In this document: piece by piece, positions 33,128 to 44,601 of the stretch
Position numbering within the stretch: the stretch's first letter is position 1
Layout: each line of letters begins with the position of its first letter
Origin: Strigamia acuminata
Lineage: Eukaryota; Arthropoda; Chilopoda; Geophilomorpha; Linotaeniidae
Reading direction: 5' to 3'
Assembly (NCBI GenBank): GCA_949358305.1
Contig: OX442317.1
Span: forward strand, 15,628,491 to 15,692,490
Length of the DNA: 64,000 nt
Position numbers and translations under genes: made by a program
Notes under the pieces: model-generated
Seen by the model: only the letters and a program-made list of their open reading frames with translations
Database searches by the model: none
Told to the model about the DNA's origin: nothing

Positions 33128-34587
33128 ATTAAATAGCGCATCTTATAAAATCACAAATTAGTTTATTTAAAATAAACACCGGGTCACTTTTGACCCACAA
33201 ATGAGTCATGGTTAATTTATAACCAATAGGAGGGTATATTAAAAATACCCGGGGTAGAGAGTAGAAGATTTGTTCTTGCGATAAAACTTTTCACACACAC
33301 GTGTGAACGAGTGGATCCGCCGGACCAGGAGCAATTTGATCAGGATTCTTATAAAGAAATTCAGGATTTTATTGGTAATTATCAATTATTATGACAATAA
33401 TAATCCAGGAACATTATGTAAATTGACATAATTTACAGTGACTTTCCAGAAAGAAAGGAAGGAGTAAGCTGATTAATAAATCGACCGAGGGAGACACGTG
33501 CTTCTTCAAGGAGGAAACTCATTTTCTCTCGCCACGAAATTGTCGATACGTCATTCAGAAAGGAATATCTGAATGTAAGTAGTAATGATTTGAATTATAT
33601 CGCTCGATATTGAATATGGTATCTATATTTTAGTACTCCGAAGTTGCGGTAGAAGTTTTCGTCGGAAGAAAATTAGCAACGTCATCAATTAAAAAACGAC
33701 TTACCAGTCCATTCTAACATCCCGTTAGACTCTCGACATCTAGGCGTAAGTGTTATAATGATTTTATCGAGATTATACATGATAAATCAACACGGAGGGA
33801 AAAGGATTTGTAAACCCGTCATGGTTCTACGGATTACCATGCGTCGCTGAGGTGTACGACGCCTCAAAGAAGGTCATCCAGGATAGTTATGAGTTAATCG
33901 ACAAAACTCCAGAATACGTGCCGAAATCTCCACCGCCTGAAGATTTAGGAGAAGATTCGAATGAACCGCTCCAGTTCGTTATAGATAGAAAACCTTCATC
34001 GGTTATTTCGCCAGGGAAAGAAGTTGAAAACAACGTCAGTGAAATAGCCAAATCGGAAAAAGTTGAGTCAGATACCGAGGTAGAAGAAGACAAGTGACTC
34101 CCAGAAGTAATTTCGGAATTTAAGAAATTAAAAGTGTTAGAATTAACAAGAAATTAAGAAAATGTTTTGTGATAACTAATAAGCATTTGTGATATATATC
34201 TTCACGTTATTTTTTAGAGGAGGAATCAAAAAGATATCCCCTAAGAAATGAAAAACATTTTGCTAAAAATATTAATCGAAAAAGAAATAATTTCTGAAAT
34301 TATATTTGTTCCCGTCTTTCAAAAAGAGTGATAATTGTTTGAGAGAAATGAGAAGACGATCTGTAACTTCGATTCTTATTGTTTTTTATTTTTTGTAACC
34401 TGAAAAATATTTTTATAAGGATAATTCATTAAAAGAATTTATTGTGAGCATTAAAATATGAACATTATTTTGAGTCGCTGATCCTCGATTGTGGAAAAGG
34501 AAGTTTCCGCGATATTAATAAAGCTATTCAAAGGAATAACATAAACTTATTTATCTTGGATATCATAAGTGGAGTTATTAAGGGGGA
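33128..34587 (+). other. element D region between pol and 3' LTR
   Basis: About 1.46 kb. An open stretch at about 33794-34097 (about 100 codons; V-N-P-S-W-F-Y-G-L then an acidic Pro/Glu-rich tail) may be the remnant of a post-pol gene in the place where element E has its third gene. I see no sequence match to that gene. The region ends in the purine tract AAGGGGGA at 34580-34587. Confidence 0.4.
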
Positions 34588-35789
34588 TGTATGACGGTTT
34601 ATAGGCGTCATTTATTTAATATCACGGCCGAAAACTTACGTTATCGGTAAAACCCGCATTTGTCAATGCTCAAACCCGCCACTAGATGGCGTAACCGCAA
34701 GTTAGCGGTAAATTCGAAATGTGAGTTAAATCTTGCAAATAAATATAAGAATATATTTATTTAAGAGCGAAGAGAAGCTTTATTAGCATTAATATAAATA
34801 TATATTAATGGTTGTTATTTATAACGGTTGATTAGAATCTCTATTTCGACAGAAAAGAGGTTTTAATGAATCAATCAATCGTTCGATTGATATGATTGGT
34901 GGGATTGTAGAGAACCCGCCAAGCTCTTGCAGACCAGAGTTCTCTGCTAGGTCCGGACTCTTTAATCCCTAAAAGTGTCCTGCGAATCCACGGATTCAGG
35001 TGATTGATTGGCTATCGCTAATCCGGTCGAGGTATATATACCCCGACAACAAGCGATCCCGCAGCTCTGATTTTGACTGTGTTTTGTTTTGGTACTTTTA
35101 CTAACAAAACTAGAAATTTCATTGTTCACGAACCATTTGGTTCTTTGTTGATTTATTCACAAAGAACCGCTGCATGATTCTACAGAATCATGCGACCACC
35201 GGCAATTGAAGTCGACGATTCGGACTATTCATGTTTCCGTCATACGGGCTCGCCAAGGAGAACCCGCCTTCTGTGCAACTCAGTATCCTCTGGGCAGGTC
35301 TAAGTGGTCATTTTCGGTATGAAAGCATTCTGTTACCGTAAGTAAGCACCGGTATTGTTGAGAGTTTGTTCCATCGCATGATGGTGCCAAAGTAGTCTGA
35401 CTTACAGTAACCACGAGTAGCACCAAGTGTTTGGTAAACTAATTCTCATGGTATTCGGTGCCAAAGCAGTCGGTTTGTTATTAGTACCGCAAAGGACTAA
35501 ACTGCTGTGCGGAGCCGCGAGCTATCGACTCCTGTGAAGTGGTACCGTCAATCGCTAGACGAACGACCGTGCTGCGACGCAGGGGACGCTTGATACCGTT
35601 CTGCATGGCAAGGCGTATTCTATCGACGGCAATTGTGTGTTGCGACGGGAAGTCTAATTGTTTTATCTTCAACAGTAATAAGCAGATATTAACTTGAATA
35701 CAAGTTAATCAAATTAAGTCACGAGACTTAACCACGATATATGAAAACCAATGTAACGATAAGTTGAGAATAACTTATCGGCGAAACAT

Positions 35790-36786
35790 TGTGGTGACCC
35801 GACTGGGGTGGGGCACGAAGAGTTTCTCTCGTGGCCTACATACGGGTAAAAAGGGGGAGTCGCGCGCGCGCCTCCCTTCCCTCAGAGCATTGACTTCCAG
35901 TCAATGGACGGGCGTCTGCCCTGGGGGAGTGGGGGGAGATTCGTCTTCTCCACCATTGGGTGGCTTTAGTCACCTGTCACCCCCCGCTTTGTGCAAAGGA
36001 ATTCGCCTTGCACTGAGCGGGCAGAACCAACACAAAAATCAACCAAGATACACGTAAAAGCCAAACGTCCTAAAACGATCAAGCCTAAGTACAAAGACTT
36101 CAGGAGTGACCTAGGACAAGGGACTTTCAACGTGAGTACGATTGATTTGTGTTAACCTCCGCAGAGTAACCTGCAAAACAAGATTACCACACTATTTTAG
36201 CAAGCCAGCTAGAAATAGTAAACCTACTCCAATTTAGCGAGTTGTGCAGACAAACGGTCGCACAAGCCTAAATTGCAGTAACCACGACGAGCGTTCCCGC
36301 CGCTGTGTGTATCGCCGGGAACCACCAAGCGTCCGCCGCTGTGTGATCGCCGGACACCTACAAAAAACCCTAAACCTAGACAACAGACCAGAAGTAAGAC
36401 CTTTCAGGCATTCACTCGCGCCCGACCAGCGTGAGCCCGAAGGACCGAACGAGAAACGTGAGACGAGGACGCCATTCATTGCCACGCCGGCCCAAGACGA
36501 CACCACGTTGCCACGCGGACGCCATCTTGGATCCAGAGCGCCAACAAAGGACGACCTCGACCAGTTTCCCGCCAACTTCACACACCTTACCTTTTACCCT
36601 TATTCCTTTACATATTTTATACCTTTTACCTGTGCATTCCCGTATAATAAATACATTTATTATATTTACCATTTTACATTGTTTGCCGTTTCACATTATT
36701 TGGGTAACCGCTTGAGCAAAGCGGTATTGCGAGATTAGAGAGTGACTCATACCACGTATCAGCGACAGACCGAGTTGAGCGCGACA
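35790..36786 (+). repeat. element E 5' LTR
   Basis: 997 bp. It contains an AATAAA motif near 36648 and a strong splice-donor-like CGTGAGTACG at 36131. A 164-codon open frame inside (36244-36738) recurs in the other LTR and is not a gene. The primer-binding site follows at about 36788 (TGGGGGCCTGTCCGGGAT); I cannot assign the tRNA. Confidence 0.94.
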
Positions 36787-36854
36787 CGTGGGGGCCTGTC
36801 CGGGATCGATTTAAACGACTCGAATAGAACTTGAGATCATTTTCATACCCAAAA

Positions 36855-39800
36855 ATGGCAGACAATATCCGAGTAACGGATTCCGACTCCGACGCAAACA
36901 AGAGAGCCAGCAGTCGTAAAGGCGCCGACTATCACTTGCGATCTGGAGGTCCCTTACCCAAAGCCTCAGCGCACGAAGCGAGGCAAAAACGGCGCAAGCC
37001 TAAACCCGATCGCAGAAGCGCATCGGAGGCATCGCACCCGTCTCGTTCCGAGACGAGGCCGCGATTGGACGAGACAGAGCGGGGTGAAGAGCAATCTCAC
37101 TCCAAACTGCCGCGTTCTAACCGTGACGGCGAGACGAGCGGAAACGAGGTTTTATCCCGTAACCCATCGCCTCGTCTATCGCACGACACCGAGGTGGGCA
37201 GTCCGAAAGCGGCGTCTCCGATACAAAAGACGGCCTCAAATACGACAGCTAATTCGGCACTAAACACGCCAATTACGCAAAGCCGCCCAGCTTCGGTCAG
37301 GTCCGAAGGACACAAGTCCAATGCGTCAAATACTGAGCGTGTTCCGAGCCAGCCTTACAGCGTCTCGGCCACATTAGTTGACACGATGCAGTTGGCACAG
37401 GCGGAAGGTGTACGATACACTCTGCCAACGGGAAAAATAACTGTGTACGAAACATTACAAATCGTACGTGCAGCTTTAAGAGCGCACAGGTTATCCCCAG
37501 AAATCACCGTTGTTGAAGATGCATACGCTCAACAAATGGTAGATTCCGCTCAATTCGAAGCGGATGCCGAGAATGAGGCCCGACAAGCCATCCGCGAGAG
37601 AAAGCGGAAGCTGGCGGAAAGAGAAGCGCGAGCTCTCGAGTACGGCAAATCCCAGCGCGTTCCAACCACTCCAGAAGAGGTGGAAATAGTTGATCGAGCC
37701 TTACATGCACATCGTTATGCATTCCGTTCTCAACAAGAAGCTGAACAAGCTTTCATGACTAGGCTGCAACGAGACAAACCAAAATCCGTTCGCAAGCCAG
37801 AAGTTAGCTCGTCCGAATTGTCCGACGAGAGCGTAGAAGGCGACCCGAAGCGCACGCCGAAGGTCAGCCCCAAACCCGAGCGAAAAAAGGAAGTGCCAGT
37901 CACTCCACGCAAACGGGAAGTTTCGACCGGACAACGCGTTCGACCTCGCATGATGGCGTTAGACGATAACACTAACAACGCTATCGACCGATTAATAAAT
38001 GCGAACAACGCGCGTCGTAACGAAGAACAGACTCACACGAGCCGACAACGCGACGACCCGCGGGGTAACGACTGGCAACAGCCGGTACCCATCCTCAAAG
38101 ACGACGGACCTTCGAGAAAACATTCCGAAGACCGCACCTCGTCACGAGAGGAACGTCAACGCGAGAGAGGACAGCAACAGTATCACTACGGAAACAGTGA
38201 TTCGTCGTCGGATGGACTGGAGTCGAATGCACCCAGTCATCACGATTCGGAGAGAGGTTCCGCAGAGAGACGAAGGGAAAGAGAACGCGATGAACGCAGG
38301 GAAAGGGAACGTGACGACCGTCGTAGGGGCCGGAAAGAGTCAAACTCTTCACGGCGCAACCCGCCACGCCGTTCACCGTCTCCCGACCCCAGCTCCGACC
38401 TCTCGTCCAACGACGACAGACGAAATGATAAATCAAGTAATCGCCGGAAGAGATCCAACTCTCCGCGCGATAGAGAGAAACGACGTCGATCGGAAAATAG
38501 CGACCACCGACGGGAGGAGTTTCAGGACCTTCCCCGACAAAGCGCGTTTACCGATTCGACGGGTCGGCAGTATACGATGGGAGAGCTTGGAAGAGCCCTG
38601 CTTGGCTCGTTAAAAGCCGAGGGAATCGATCTGAGCAAACGAAACGATCGTAATCGTAGCACTGGCGACCGCGTAAAGAAAAAATACGCTGTCTCCCGAC
38701 GTGACACCATGAGTGTTACCGGGAATATTAGGTGGCAATTTTATATTCAGAACCGTTTCGACGGGTCATGGAAAGCGGGAGATCGCTTCCTTGACGAAGT
38801 AATTCGAATTAAGACTGCCACTAAAGCCACCGTAGGAGACATGCTCACCCACGGTATTGTCGAGCTGATGACAGGCTCGGCACGTGAGTGGTACCAAGGA
38901 TTGAAAGGCGTCAATTGGGACGACTTTTTAATGAGATTCGACCTGCGCTACGGCGAGACACCCGAGGAGGTGAGCCGAAAGATGCGAGGTCTTCGCCAGA
39001 TGCCTGGTGAAACCATAATGGATTACGACATTCGCGCCAGATTGTTGTTCGAAAAGGCCCCGATGGAATTTCATGCCACGGGATTCAACCTTTTCTCTCT
39101 CGGCGGTTTGTCGGAGTACTCGCAACGGGTGCTACTTGAAGAAAGGGCACCGACAGGAGGCAGCTACGAGGAGATGAGCGCCTTCCTGTTCGAGAACACG
39201 ATAGATATCGAGAAGAGGTATTATTCCGCTTTACCAGAAGCGGAGAAAGCAGCAACCGCTAACCGTCTCAAGTTGAGTGCGGAAAGATATGGGGCGACAG
39301 ATAAAATTATGCGCCCTACTGAATATCTTAGCGGTATAATGGAGCTGGCAGAAGCTAGCGTTGGTTTACAAATAAAAAACAAACTGACATCCACGCTGCC
39401 TTCCAACCCTTTGGCCGCCCCTAAAAAGGCACCGACAGCGTCAGCCATGCAAGCGACACTGGAGGAGGTCAAGGAGGGGGAGGAAGCCGAACAAAATGTC
39501 GGAAAATCAGACGAAAAAGAAGAAAAAGACGATTATTCGACGGACGAAGAAATACGAAGTTATCGCGATACCTTATCAACGGGTTGCGATGAAGAAGGAC
39601 CGCTAGTACATCTCATCCATCGAGATAGAGCGGTAGAAGAATTTCGCGCCAGGTTAAAACCAAATGCCGGCCGAATTCCGAAGTATTTTCGAAAAAATTA
39701 CACGCCACCATCGAAAGTAGACCCTGAAAAAAAGAAATCGATTGAAGCCCCAAGAGACAAATCAAATATTCGTTGTTTTAAGTGTAACCAACCGGGTCAC

Positions 39801-39935
39801 TATTCCAATGAGTGCCCAAGAACAGCGAAAGAAGACGCTAAGTTTGACGCAATAATGAAGCAGATGGCAGAGATTAAACTCGCCATGGCAAAAAACGAGT
39901 CAAAAAACGAGTCAGCGCAGGCGGCGAAGAAATAA
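36855..39935 (+). CDS. element E gag, with long Arg/Ser-rich N-terminal extension
   Basis: 1027 residues from ATG at 36855; the open frame reaches 36831 but without ATG. Residues 1-600 are highly charged and low in hydrophobics, with Arg-Glu/Arg-Ser/Arg-Asp dipeptide runs near residues 460-560 (for example RRERERDERRERERDDRR). The capsid-like part follows (RWQFYIQNRFDGSW ... REWYQGLKGVNWDDFL, about 620-760). A CCHC knuckle CFKCNQPGHYSNECP sits near residue 972, followed by a short tail. Most Gypsy Gags are 300-500 residues, so the extension is unusual. It could bind RNA or mimic splicing-factor RS domains; both are inference. Confidence 0.92.
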   Translation: MADNIRVTDSDSDANKRASSRKGADYHLRSGGPLPKASAHEARQKRRKPKPDRRSASEASHPSRSETRPRLDETERGEEQSHSKLPRSNRDGETSGNEVLSRNPSPRLSHDTEVGSPKAASPIQKTASNTTANSALNTPITQSRPASVRSEGHKSNASNTERVPSQPYSVSATLVDTMQLAQAEGVRYTLPTGKITVYETLQIVRAALRAHRLSPEITVVEDAYAQQMVDSAQFEADAENEARQAIRERKRKLAEREARALEYGKSQRVPTTPEEVEIVDRALHAHRYAFRSQQEAEQAFMTRLQRDKPKSVRKPEVSSSELSDESVEGDPKRTPKVSPKPERKKEVPVTPRKREVSTGQRVRPRMMALDDNTNNAIDRLINANNARRNEEQTHTSRQRDDPRGNDWQQPVPILKDDGPSRKHSEDRTSSREERQRERGQQQYHYGNSDSSSDGLESNAPSHHDSERGSAERRRERERDERRERERDDRRRGRKESNSSRRNPPRRSPSPDPSSDLSSNDDRRNDKSSNRRKRSNSPRDREKRRRSENSDHRREEFQDLPRQSAFTDSTGRQYTMGELGRALLGSLKAEGIDLSKRNDRNRSTGDRVKKKYAVSRRDTMSVTGNIRWQFYIQNRFDGSWKAGDRFLDEVIRIKTATKATVGDMLTHGIVELMTGSAREWYQGLKGVNWDDFLMRFDLRYGETPEEVSRKMRGLRQMPGETIMDYDIRARLLFEKAPMEFHATGFNLFSLGGLSEYSQRVLLEERAPTGGSYEEMSAFLFENTIDIEKRYYSALPEAEKAATANRLKLSAERYGATDKIMRPTEYLSGIMELAEASVGLQIKNKLTSTLPSNPLAAPKKAPTASAMQATLEEVKEGEEAEQNVGKSDEKEEKDDYSTDEEIRSYRDTLSTGCDEEGPLVHLIHRDRAVEEFRARLKPNAGRIPKYFRKNYTPPSKVDPEKKKSIEAPRDKSNIRCFKCNQPGHYSNECPRTAKEDAKFDAIMKQMAEIKLAMAKNESKNESAQAAKK

Positions 39936-39958
39936 CTTCTCGACCGTCTGCGCCATTC

Positions 39959-42900
39959 ATGAAGAAGAAGGGGTTTAACAAAGGGTTCGATAAGCCGCCA
40001 CCAGTCAAAGAAATGGGTAGTGACATAGCTAACGCCCAGATCCAAGACAGGGCCAACAACGCTTTGCAGGTAATTACCGCAAACGCTGAGGCTGAGGCGG
40101 AAGAACCGAACCTACTGCTTGAAGAATTACCTCAAGTAGTCAACGAAGACACAGAAGAATTTCGTGTTTTCATGTGCAACGTGGCGGTCGAATACACCAG
40201 CCGCCTATGTATGCTGCCCATGACAATAGAACGCGAAAAAATTATGGGACTATTAGACTCGGGAGCAGATCGCTCATTCGTTTCCGAAGACATAGTAGCA
40301 TCATTGGGTCTCACCAATAAGATAAAAGGCGTTAACAAAAATGTACGTCTAAAAACCGCCAACGGAATGGCGCGTCCAAAAGGAGTTATATTATTGACCA
40401 TGGAGTGGCTCGGAGGGGTAGAACAGCACCCTTTCCTGGTCCTGCCCACATGCGACAGAATTTTTCTGTTGGGCTTAGACCTCATGGCGTCAATGGAAAT
40501 ACAACCAAATCCAATAACGAAATCTTGGAATTATATCAGAAATGATAGAGAAAGACCCGCAATTGTCGTGCCACCAGCTCTTATCAAAGAAGCGGCCGAC
40601 AAGACACAGTGGGAGAAAGGCCTAAAGAAATTCGTTCAAGACTACGATTTTAAAGCATTCGTAACAGAATTGCAACGGGACAATGTAGTGGAAACGCTTG
40701 TCGCCGACGCCGCTTTAGAATTAAACGAAGCGGCAGCCCTACGAAGGGTCCTACTTAAATATGAGGGGATCCTGTCGAAAAAACCGGGCCGAACGAATAG
40801 GGCTATTCACGAAATTAAATTGACGGACAATAAACCTATACGAGTTGCGTATAAGGGAATGAACCCGCAAAAACGTAAAATAGTGCAAAAAATGTGCCAA
40901 GAAATGCTAGACAGTGGCATTGTCTCCGAGGCCCAGGGAGAATACGCGACGCGAGTTGTGCTCGTGATGCGCCCGGGCTCGGATCCGCGTCTATGCATTG
41001 ATTACCGCCCATTAAACGCGGTGACAGAGATAGATCCCATACAGATGCCGTCTATCGAATCCATTTTGAGAGAGCTTAGCCCCTTTTCTTGGGTTACGAC
41101 GATGGATCTGTCGAAGGGATACTGGCAAGTAGAAATGAGGCCAGAGGATAAACTAAAGACAGCATTTTACTCGCCAATTGGACGGTTGATGTTCAACGTC
41201 ATGCCGTTTGGTTTAGTGAATGCTCCCAGTACCTTTCAGAGACTAATCGAGAGCGTATTGGGTGATATCCTGCATCAGTTTGTGTGGGCATACCTAGATG
41301 ACATAGTTATTGCCTCTAAAACATTCGAAGAGCACATTGAGCACATAGACCAAGTGCTCACCCGGCTGGCAAAAGCTGGGTTACACGTTCACCCGGGCAA
41401 GAGCAAGTTCTGTAGAAAGGAGCTTGCCTTCCTGGGTTATCGCATTGGAGTCAATGGTTTAGCTATTGGCCCCGAAAAAATTGATGCGATTAATCGTTTC
41501 CCACCACCCGAGGACGTTAAAGGTGTCCAACGGTTTATGGGAATGATAAACTTCTTCGGCAGGTTGCTACCGGGTCTAGCTGAAGTGGCAGCCCCAGTTA
41601 CCGACCTCCTGAAGAATGAAAACGAATTTGTATGGTCAAATGAGTGCAACATCGCATTTAATGCGATAAAGAGGATGCTGACGGAAGTCGGCGTAATGCC
41701 TCTACCCGACTTAAACCGGCCGTTCATATTACATACGGACGCCAGCAGAGTTGGGTTAGGAGCCGCGTTGCTCCAAACTCACGTGCGCGACGGAGTCGAA
41801 CAAGACCTGCCGTGCATGTTTATAAGTCGCAAACTCCAAGGCGCTGAAAAAAATTACAACGCCACAGAGTTGGAGTGTTTGGCAGTTGTGTGGGCTATAA
41901 GGAAATTCAGAGATTATCTCGAATATACCAAATTTGTAGTCCACACAGATCATCAAGCGTTACAATGGCTGATGAAATTAAAGGAGCCAGCCGGTCGACT
42001 AGCCAGATGGCAGTTAGAACTGATGGCATGCGACTTGACCATTCAATACAAGCCCGGCAAATATAACGTCGTGGCTGACGCTCTATCACGGGCACCAGTG
42101 TCAGATCCAATCGACGCTGACGATGATGGCGAGGATGATTCCCGCATCATTTACTGCCCAACGAGTTGTCACCGTTGGGATTTAAGGAAAATGAATGAAA
42201 TTCCTACCGCGTCTCCAGCAGATGTAAAATTCTGTGGATTCTGGACGCGGTTATACCAACCAGCTGCTGACAATTACCCAGATGCAAAGAAGGAATTTAA
42301 GCTAGAGCGGAGAATAAATGACCCGCTTCTAAGCGCCTTCCACGCTCATGTCGGCAAGCAAATGCGAAGCAATCCCCCGACAAGGGAGGAAATAATTGTG
42401 CAACAAAAATTAGACAAAAAATGTCAGGACAGAGCTAGATTCGTGCTGACAGGAAAATATCCGCCCAACTTAACCAGAAGGCAGAAGCGTCGCTATGCAC
42501 ACGAATCCATAGATTACCTATTGGATGACGGCCTTTTGGTGAAACATCACCCAAATCACCAAGATGACTTGAGTGAATCAGACACCGCAGTAAAGGTAGT
42601 AATACCTGCTTCCTTAATCGGTCGCGTGCTGTGGTTGTTACACGGGCACCCGCTTGCGAGCCATGCGGGAGTAAGCAGAACACTCTATCGTGCTACACAG
42701 CTTTTTCACTGGACAGGGATGAAAAAAGATATTGCTCTTTTTGTCCACCAATGTCAGCGATGCCAAGCGTGCAAGCCGAGGAGTAAATCACCATTTGAAA
42801 CTATTTTCTTAGGGCCTTACGCGCCTTTTGATTGTTTAAGTGTCGATGTGATGGGCCCAAAACCCGTTACGGGAAATAAAAATGCGTACATTATCGTAAT

Positions 42901-44032
42901 AATGGACGTGGCGACTCGTTGGCCCGAGTTGTACGCCGTCGCTAGACCTTCAGCAGAAAAAATCGTTGAATGTATCTACGACGTGGCGTTACGTTACGGA
43001 TTTCCACGTAAAATTATATCCGATAACGGACCCCAATTTATCTCGAAAATTTGGGGTAAGTTTTGTGAGAAATTCGGAATTGTGGCGTCACATACTTCGA
43101 CCTACAATCCCAGAACAAATCCCGTTGAGCGACTCAACAGGGACATTAAATATGCACTAAGCATATTCACTGACATCCACAATAGGTGGGATGAATACTT
43201 GAGGGAGATCGCGTTCAGCATACGAACAACAGTCTCGAGGACGAGAGATTTTTCTCCGGCCTACCTCAACTTCGCCCGAGAGCTACGAGTGCCTTGGGAC
43301 CCACGAGTGGCAGAGTCGGTAAATGTGGTGGACCCCGAGAAACCACATGAGTACGTGTATAAATTGGAGCAAACAATTTCAAACACATACAAGCATATGA
43401 TGGCGCACATTTTTAACATGCGCGACCGCATTTTACAAGATAAAAGCGGTGGAAAATTTGTGAATTTCGAGATCAATGATTTAGTGTGGAAGGACACACA
43501 CATCCTCTCAAATGCAGCGAGAGGAATCACCGCCAGCTTGGCCGACAAGAGAGATGGTCCGTATGTGATCATCGGCAAGCATGGCGGTAACGCGTATAGA
43601 TTACGTAAGCTCGAGGACAATACCGAGCATAAGTCGATACAAGTACGAGAGTTAACTCCGTACATTCCGGAATTCCCGCAAGAAATGTGGGCCAAGGGCC
43701 AAGTCAAGTCTAAAACTGACGGCCAAATCGTCGATATGTTCGCTGGCGAGTCGAGAAAAGCACCGCCAAGTGACAACGAGGAGTATTTCGACGCCCCTTC
43801 ACCTCCGGTAAACGAGATAGTTGAATCCGTTCCGGATCCAATTTTGGTCGGGGGGGAAACAGGAGAAACTCCTGAAACAAACACAAAAAACACGGATAAA
43901 AAAAGAAATACACATGAGGAGGTACAGACACAAAAAACAACAAAAAACGTCGTACCTGTCTCGACTCATCACCTGCGGCCTCGTAGAAGAAATCCGTTTA
44001 TAAAAGACGGAAAGGTCGTAGGAAAGGAGTAG
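39959..44032 (+). CDS. element E pol: protease, RT, RNase H, integrase
   Basis: 1357 codons. The frame is -1 relative to gag, the ATG lies 24 bases after the gag stop, and the pol frame is open across the gag stop. Protease has LLDSGADRSF (residue about 100). RT has FVWAYLDDIVIAS (about 447). RNase H has LHTDASRVGLG (about 590). The integrase zinc domain has HGHPLASHAG ... CQRCQACK (about 894-940). The integrase core has SVDVMGPKP (about 961), SDNGPQF (about 1021) and NPVERLNRD (about 1055). The C-terminal segment has NDLVWKDTHILSN. Expression by -1 frameshifting or reinitiation is inferred. No disabling mutation seen. Confidence 0.94.
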   Translation: MKKKGFNKGFDKPPPVKEMGSDIANAQIQDRANNALQVITANAEAEAEEPNLLLEELPQVVNEDTEEFRVFMCNVAVEYTSRLCMLPMTIEREKIMGLLDSGADRSFVSEDIVASLGLTNKIKGVNKNVRLKTANGMARPKGVILLTMEWLGGVEQHPFLVLPTCDRIFLLGLDLMASMEIQPNPITKSWNYIRNDRERPAIVVPPALIKEAADKTQWEKGLKKFVQDYDFKAFVTELQRDNVVETLVADAALELNEAAALRRVLLKYEGILSKKPGRTNRAIHEIKLTDNKPIRVAYKGMNPQKRKIVQKMCQEMLDSGIVSEAQGEYATRVVLVMRPGSDPRLCIDYRPLNAVTEIDPIQMPSIESILRELSPFSWVTTMDLSKGYWQVEMRPEDKLKTAFYSPIGRLMFNVMPFGLVNAPSTFQRLIESVLGDILHQFVWAYLDDIVIASKTFEEHIEHIDQVLTRLAKAGLHVHPGKSKFCRKELAFLGYRIGVNGLAIGPEKIDAINRFPPPEDVKGVQRFMGMINFFGRLLPGLAEVAAPVTDLLKNENEFVWSNECNIAFNAIKRMLTEVGVMPLPDLNRPFILHTDASRVGLGAALLQTHVRDGVEQDLPCMFISRKLQGAEKNYNATELECLAVVWAIRKFRDYLEYTKFVVHTDHQALQWLMKLKEPAGRLARWQLELMACDLTIQYKPGKYNVVADALSRAPVSDPIDADDDGEDDSRIIYCPTSCHRWDLRKMNEIPTASPADVKFCGFWTRLYQPAADNYPDAKKEFKLERRINDPLLSAFHAHVGKQMRSNPPTREEIIVQQKLDKKCQDRARFVLTGKYPPNLTRRQKRRYAHESIDYLLDDGLLVKHHPNHQDDLSESDTAVKVVIPASLIGRVLWLLHGHPLASHAGVSRTLYRATQLFHWTGMKKDIALFVHQCQRCQACKPRSKSPFETIFLGPYAPFDCLSVDVMGPKPVTGNKNAYIIVIMDVATRWPELYAVARPSAEKIVECIYDVALRYGFPRKIISDNGPQFISKIWGKFCEKFGIVASHTSTYNPRTNPVERLNRDIKYALSIFTDIHNRWDEYLREIAFSIRTTVSRTRDFSPAYLNFARELRVPWDPRVAESVNVVDPEKPHEYVYKLEQTISNTYKHMMAHIFNMRDRILQDKSGGKFVNFEINDLVWKDTHILSNAARGITASLADKRDGPYVIIGKHGGNAYRLRKLEDNTEHKSIQVRELTPYIPEFPQEMWAKGQVKSKTDGQIVDMFAGESRKAPPSDNEEYFDAPSPPVNEIVESVPDPILVGGETGETPETNTKNTDKKRNTHEEVQTQKTTKNVVPVSTHHLRPRRRNPFIKDGKVVGKE

Positions 44033-44511
44033 AAAACGTTACGAGTCGATGGCGACGCTGAAAAACAAAAAAAAATGACCGATCGACAGCGCTAGCCATC
44101 AAAATCCGAGACTCTGAAAAAATTTCGCTAAGTCCAACAAAGCGGATATCGGTCGAATTCACGTCACAAGATGGCGTGGAAGCGCGGGACCCGTAGCAAA
44201 ATTATCGGCACGGGTCGGATACCGCGTGCAAAAGACCCCGTAGCAGCAATCGCGCACGGGAGTGAAAACAAAGGAGACCCGTAGCGTAACATGCGCACGG
44301 GTAGGTGCGCACTAGTCTCAAACACCCGGGTTCTGGAGTATATTACCCAGAATCCATCGCGATTACCTCGTGTTCACACGGACTTCCGCTTTTCACAGCT
44401 GATCGCTGCGCCCGTGCGTGATCCTCGCTTTTAACATTATTACCGAGTTTTTGAGATAGTTTTATCATCCTTTTTCAATCGTGATTGAGCTTTTTGCGCG
44501 CGCTCCTCGAC
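44033..44511 (+). other. element E spacer after pol
   Basis: Non-coding by eye. A splice acceptor-like CGCTTTTCACAG ends at 44398, so a spliced RNA from the LTR donor (36131) could enter here ahead of the small acidic open frame. Confidence 0.4.
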
Positions 44512-44601
44512 ATGGACGAGGAAGAGAACGACGTGCTTGCCATCGAGCACGAGGACGAGGCAAACTGGGACCACGATGTAAACCAAGTCCCACCCGATCA
44601 G
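44512..44601 (+). CDS. possible first exon of element E third gene (30 acidic residues)
   Basis: The ATG opens a short acidic frame (M-D-E-E-E-N-D-V-L ... P-P-D-Q). Right after the Gln codon lies CAG|GTAGAAG, a good donor. Splicing to the acceptor at 45449 would join the third gene in phase 0, adding 30 residues. Unspliced, the frame stops at 44625 after 37 codons. The matching phase and good sites argue for a real exon. Confidence 0.45.

Noticed and set aside
36244-36738. 164-codon open frame inside the element E LTR, repeated at 48768-49262
   Set aside because: It is the same sequence in both LTRs, overlaps an open frame on the other strand, and has no protein motif.
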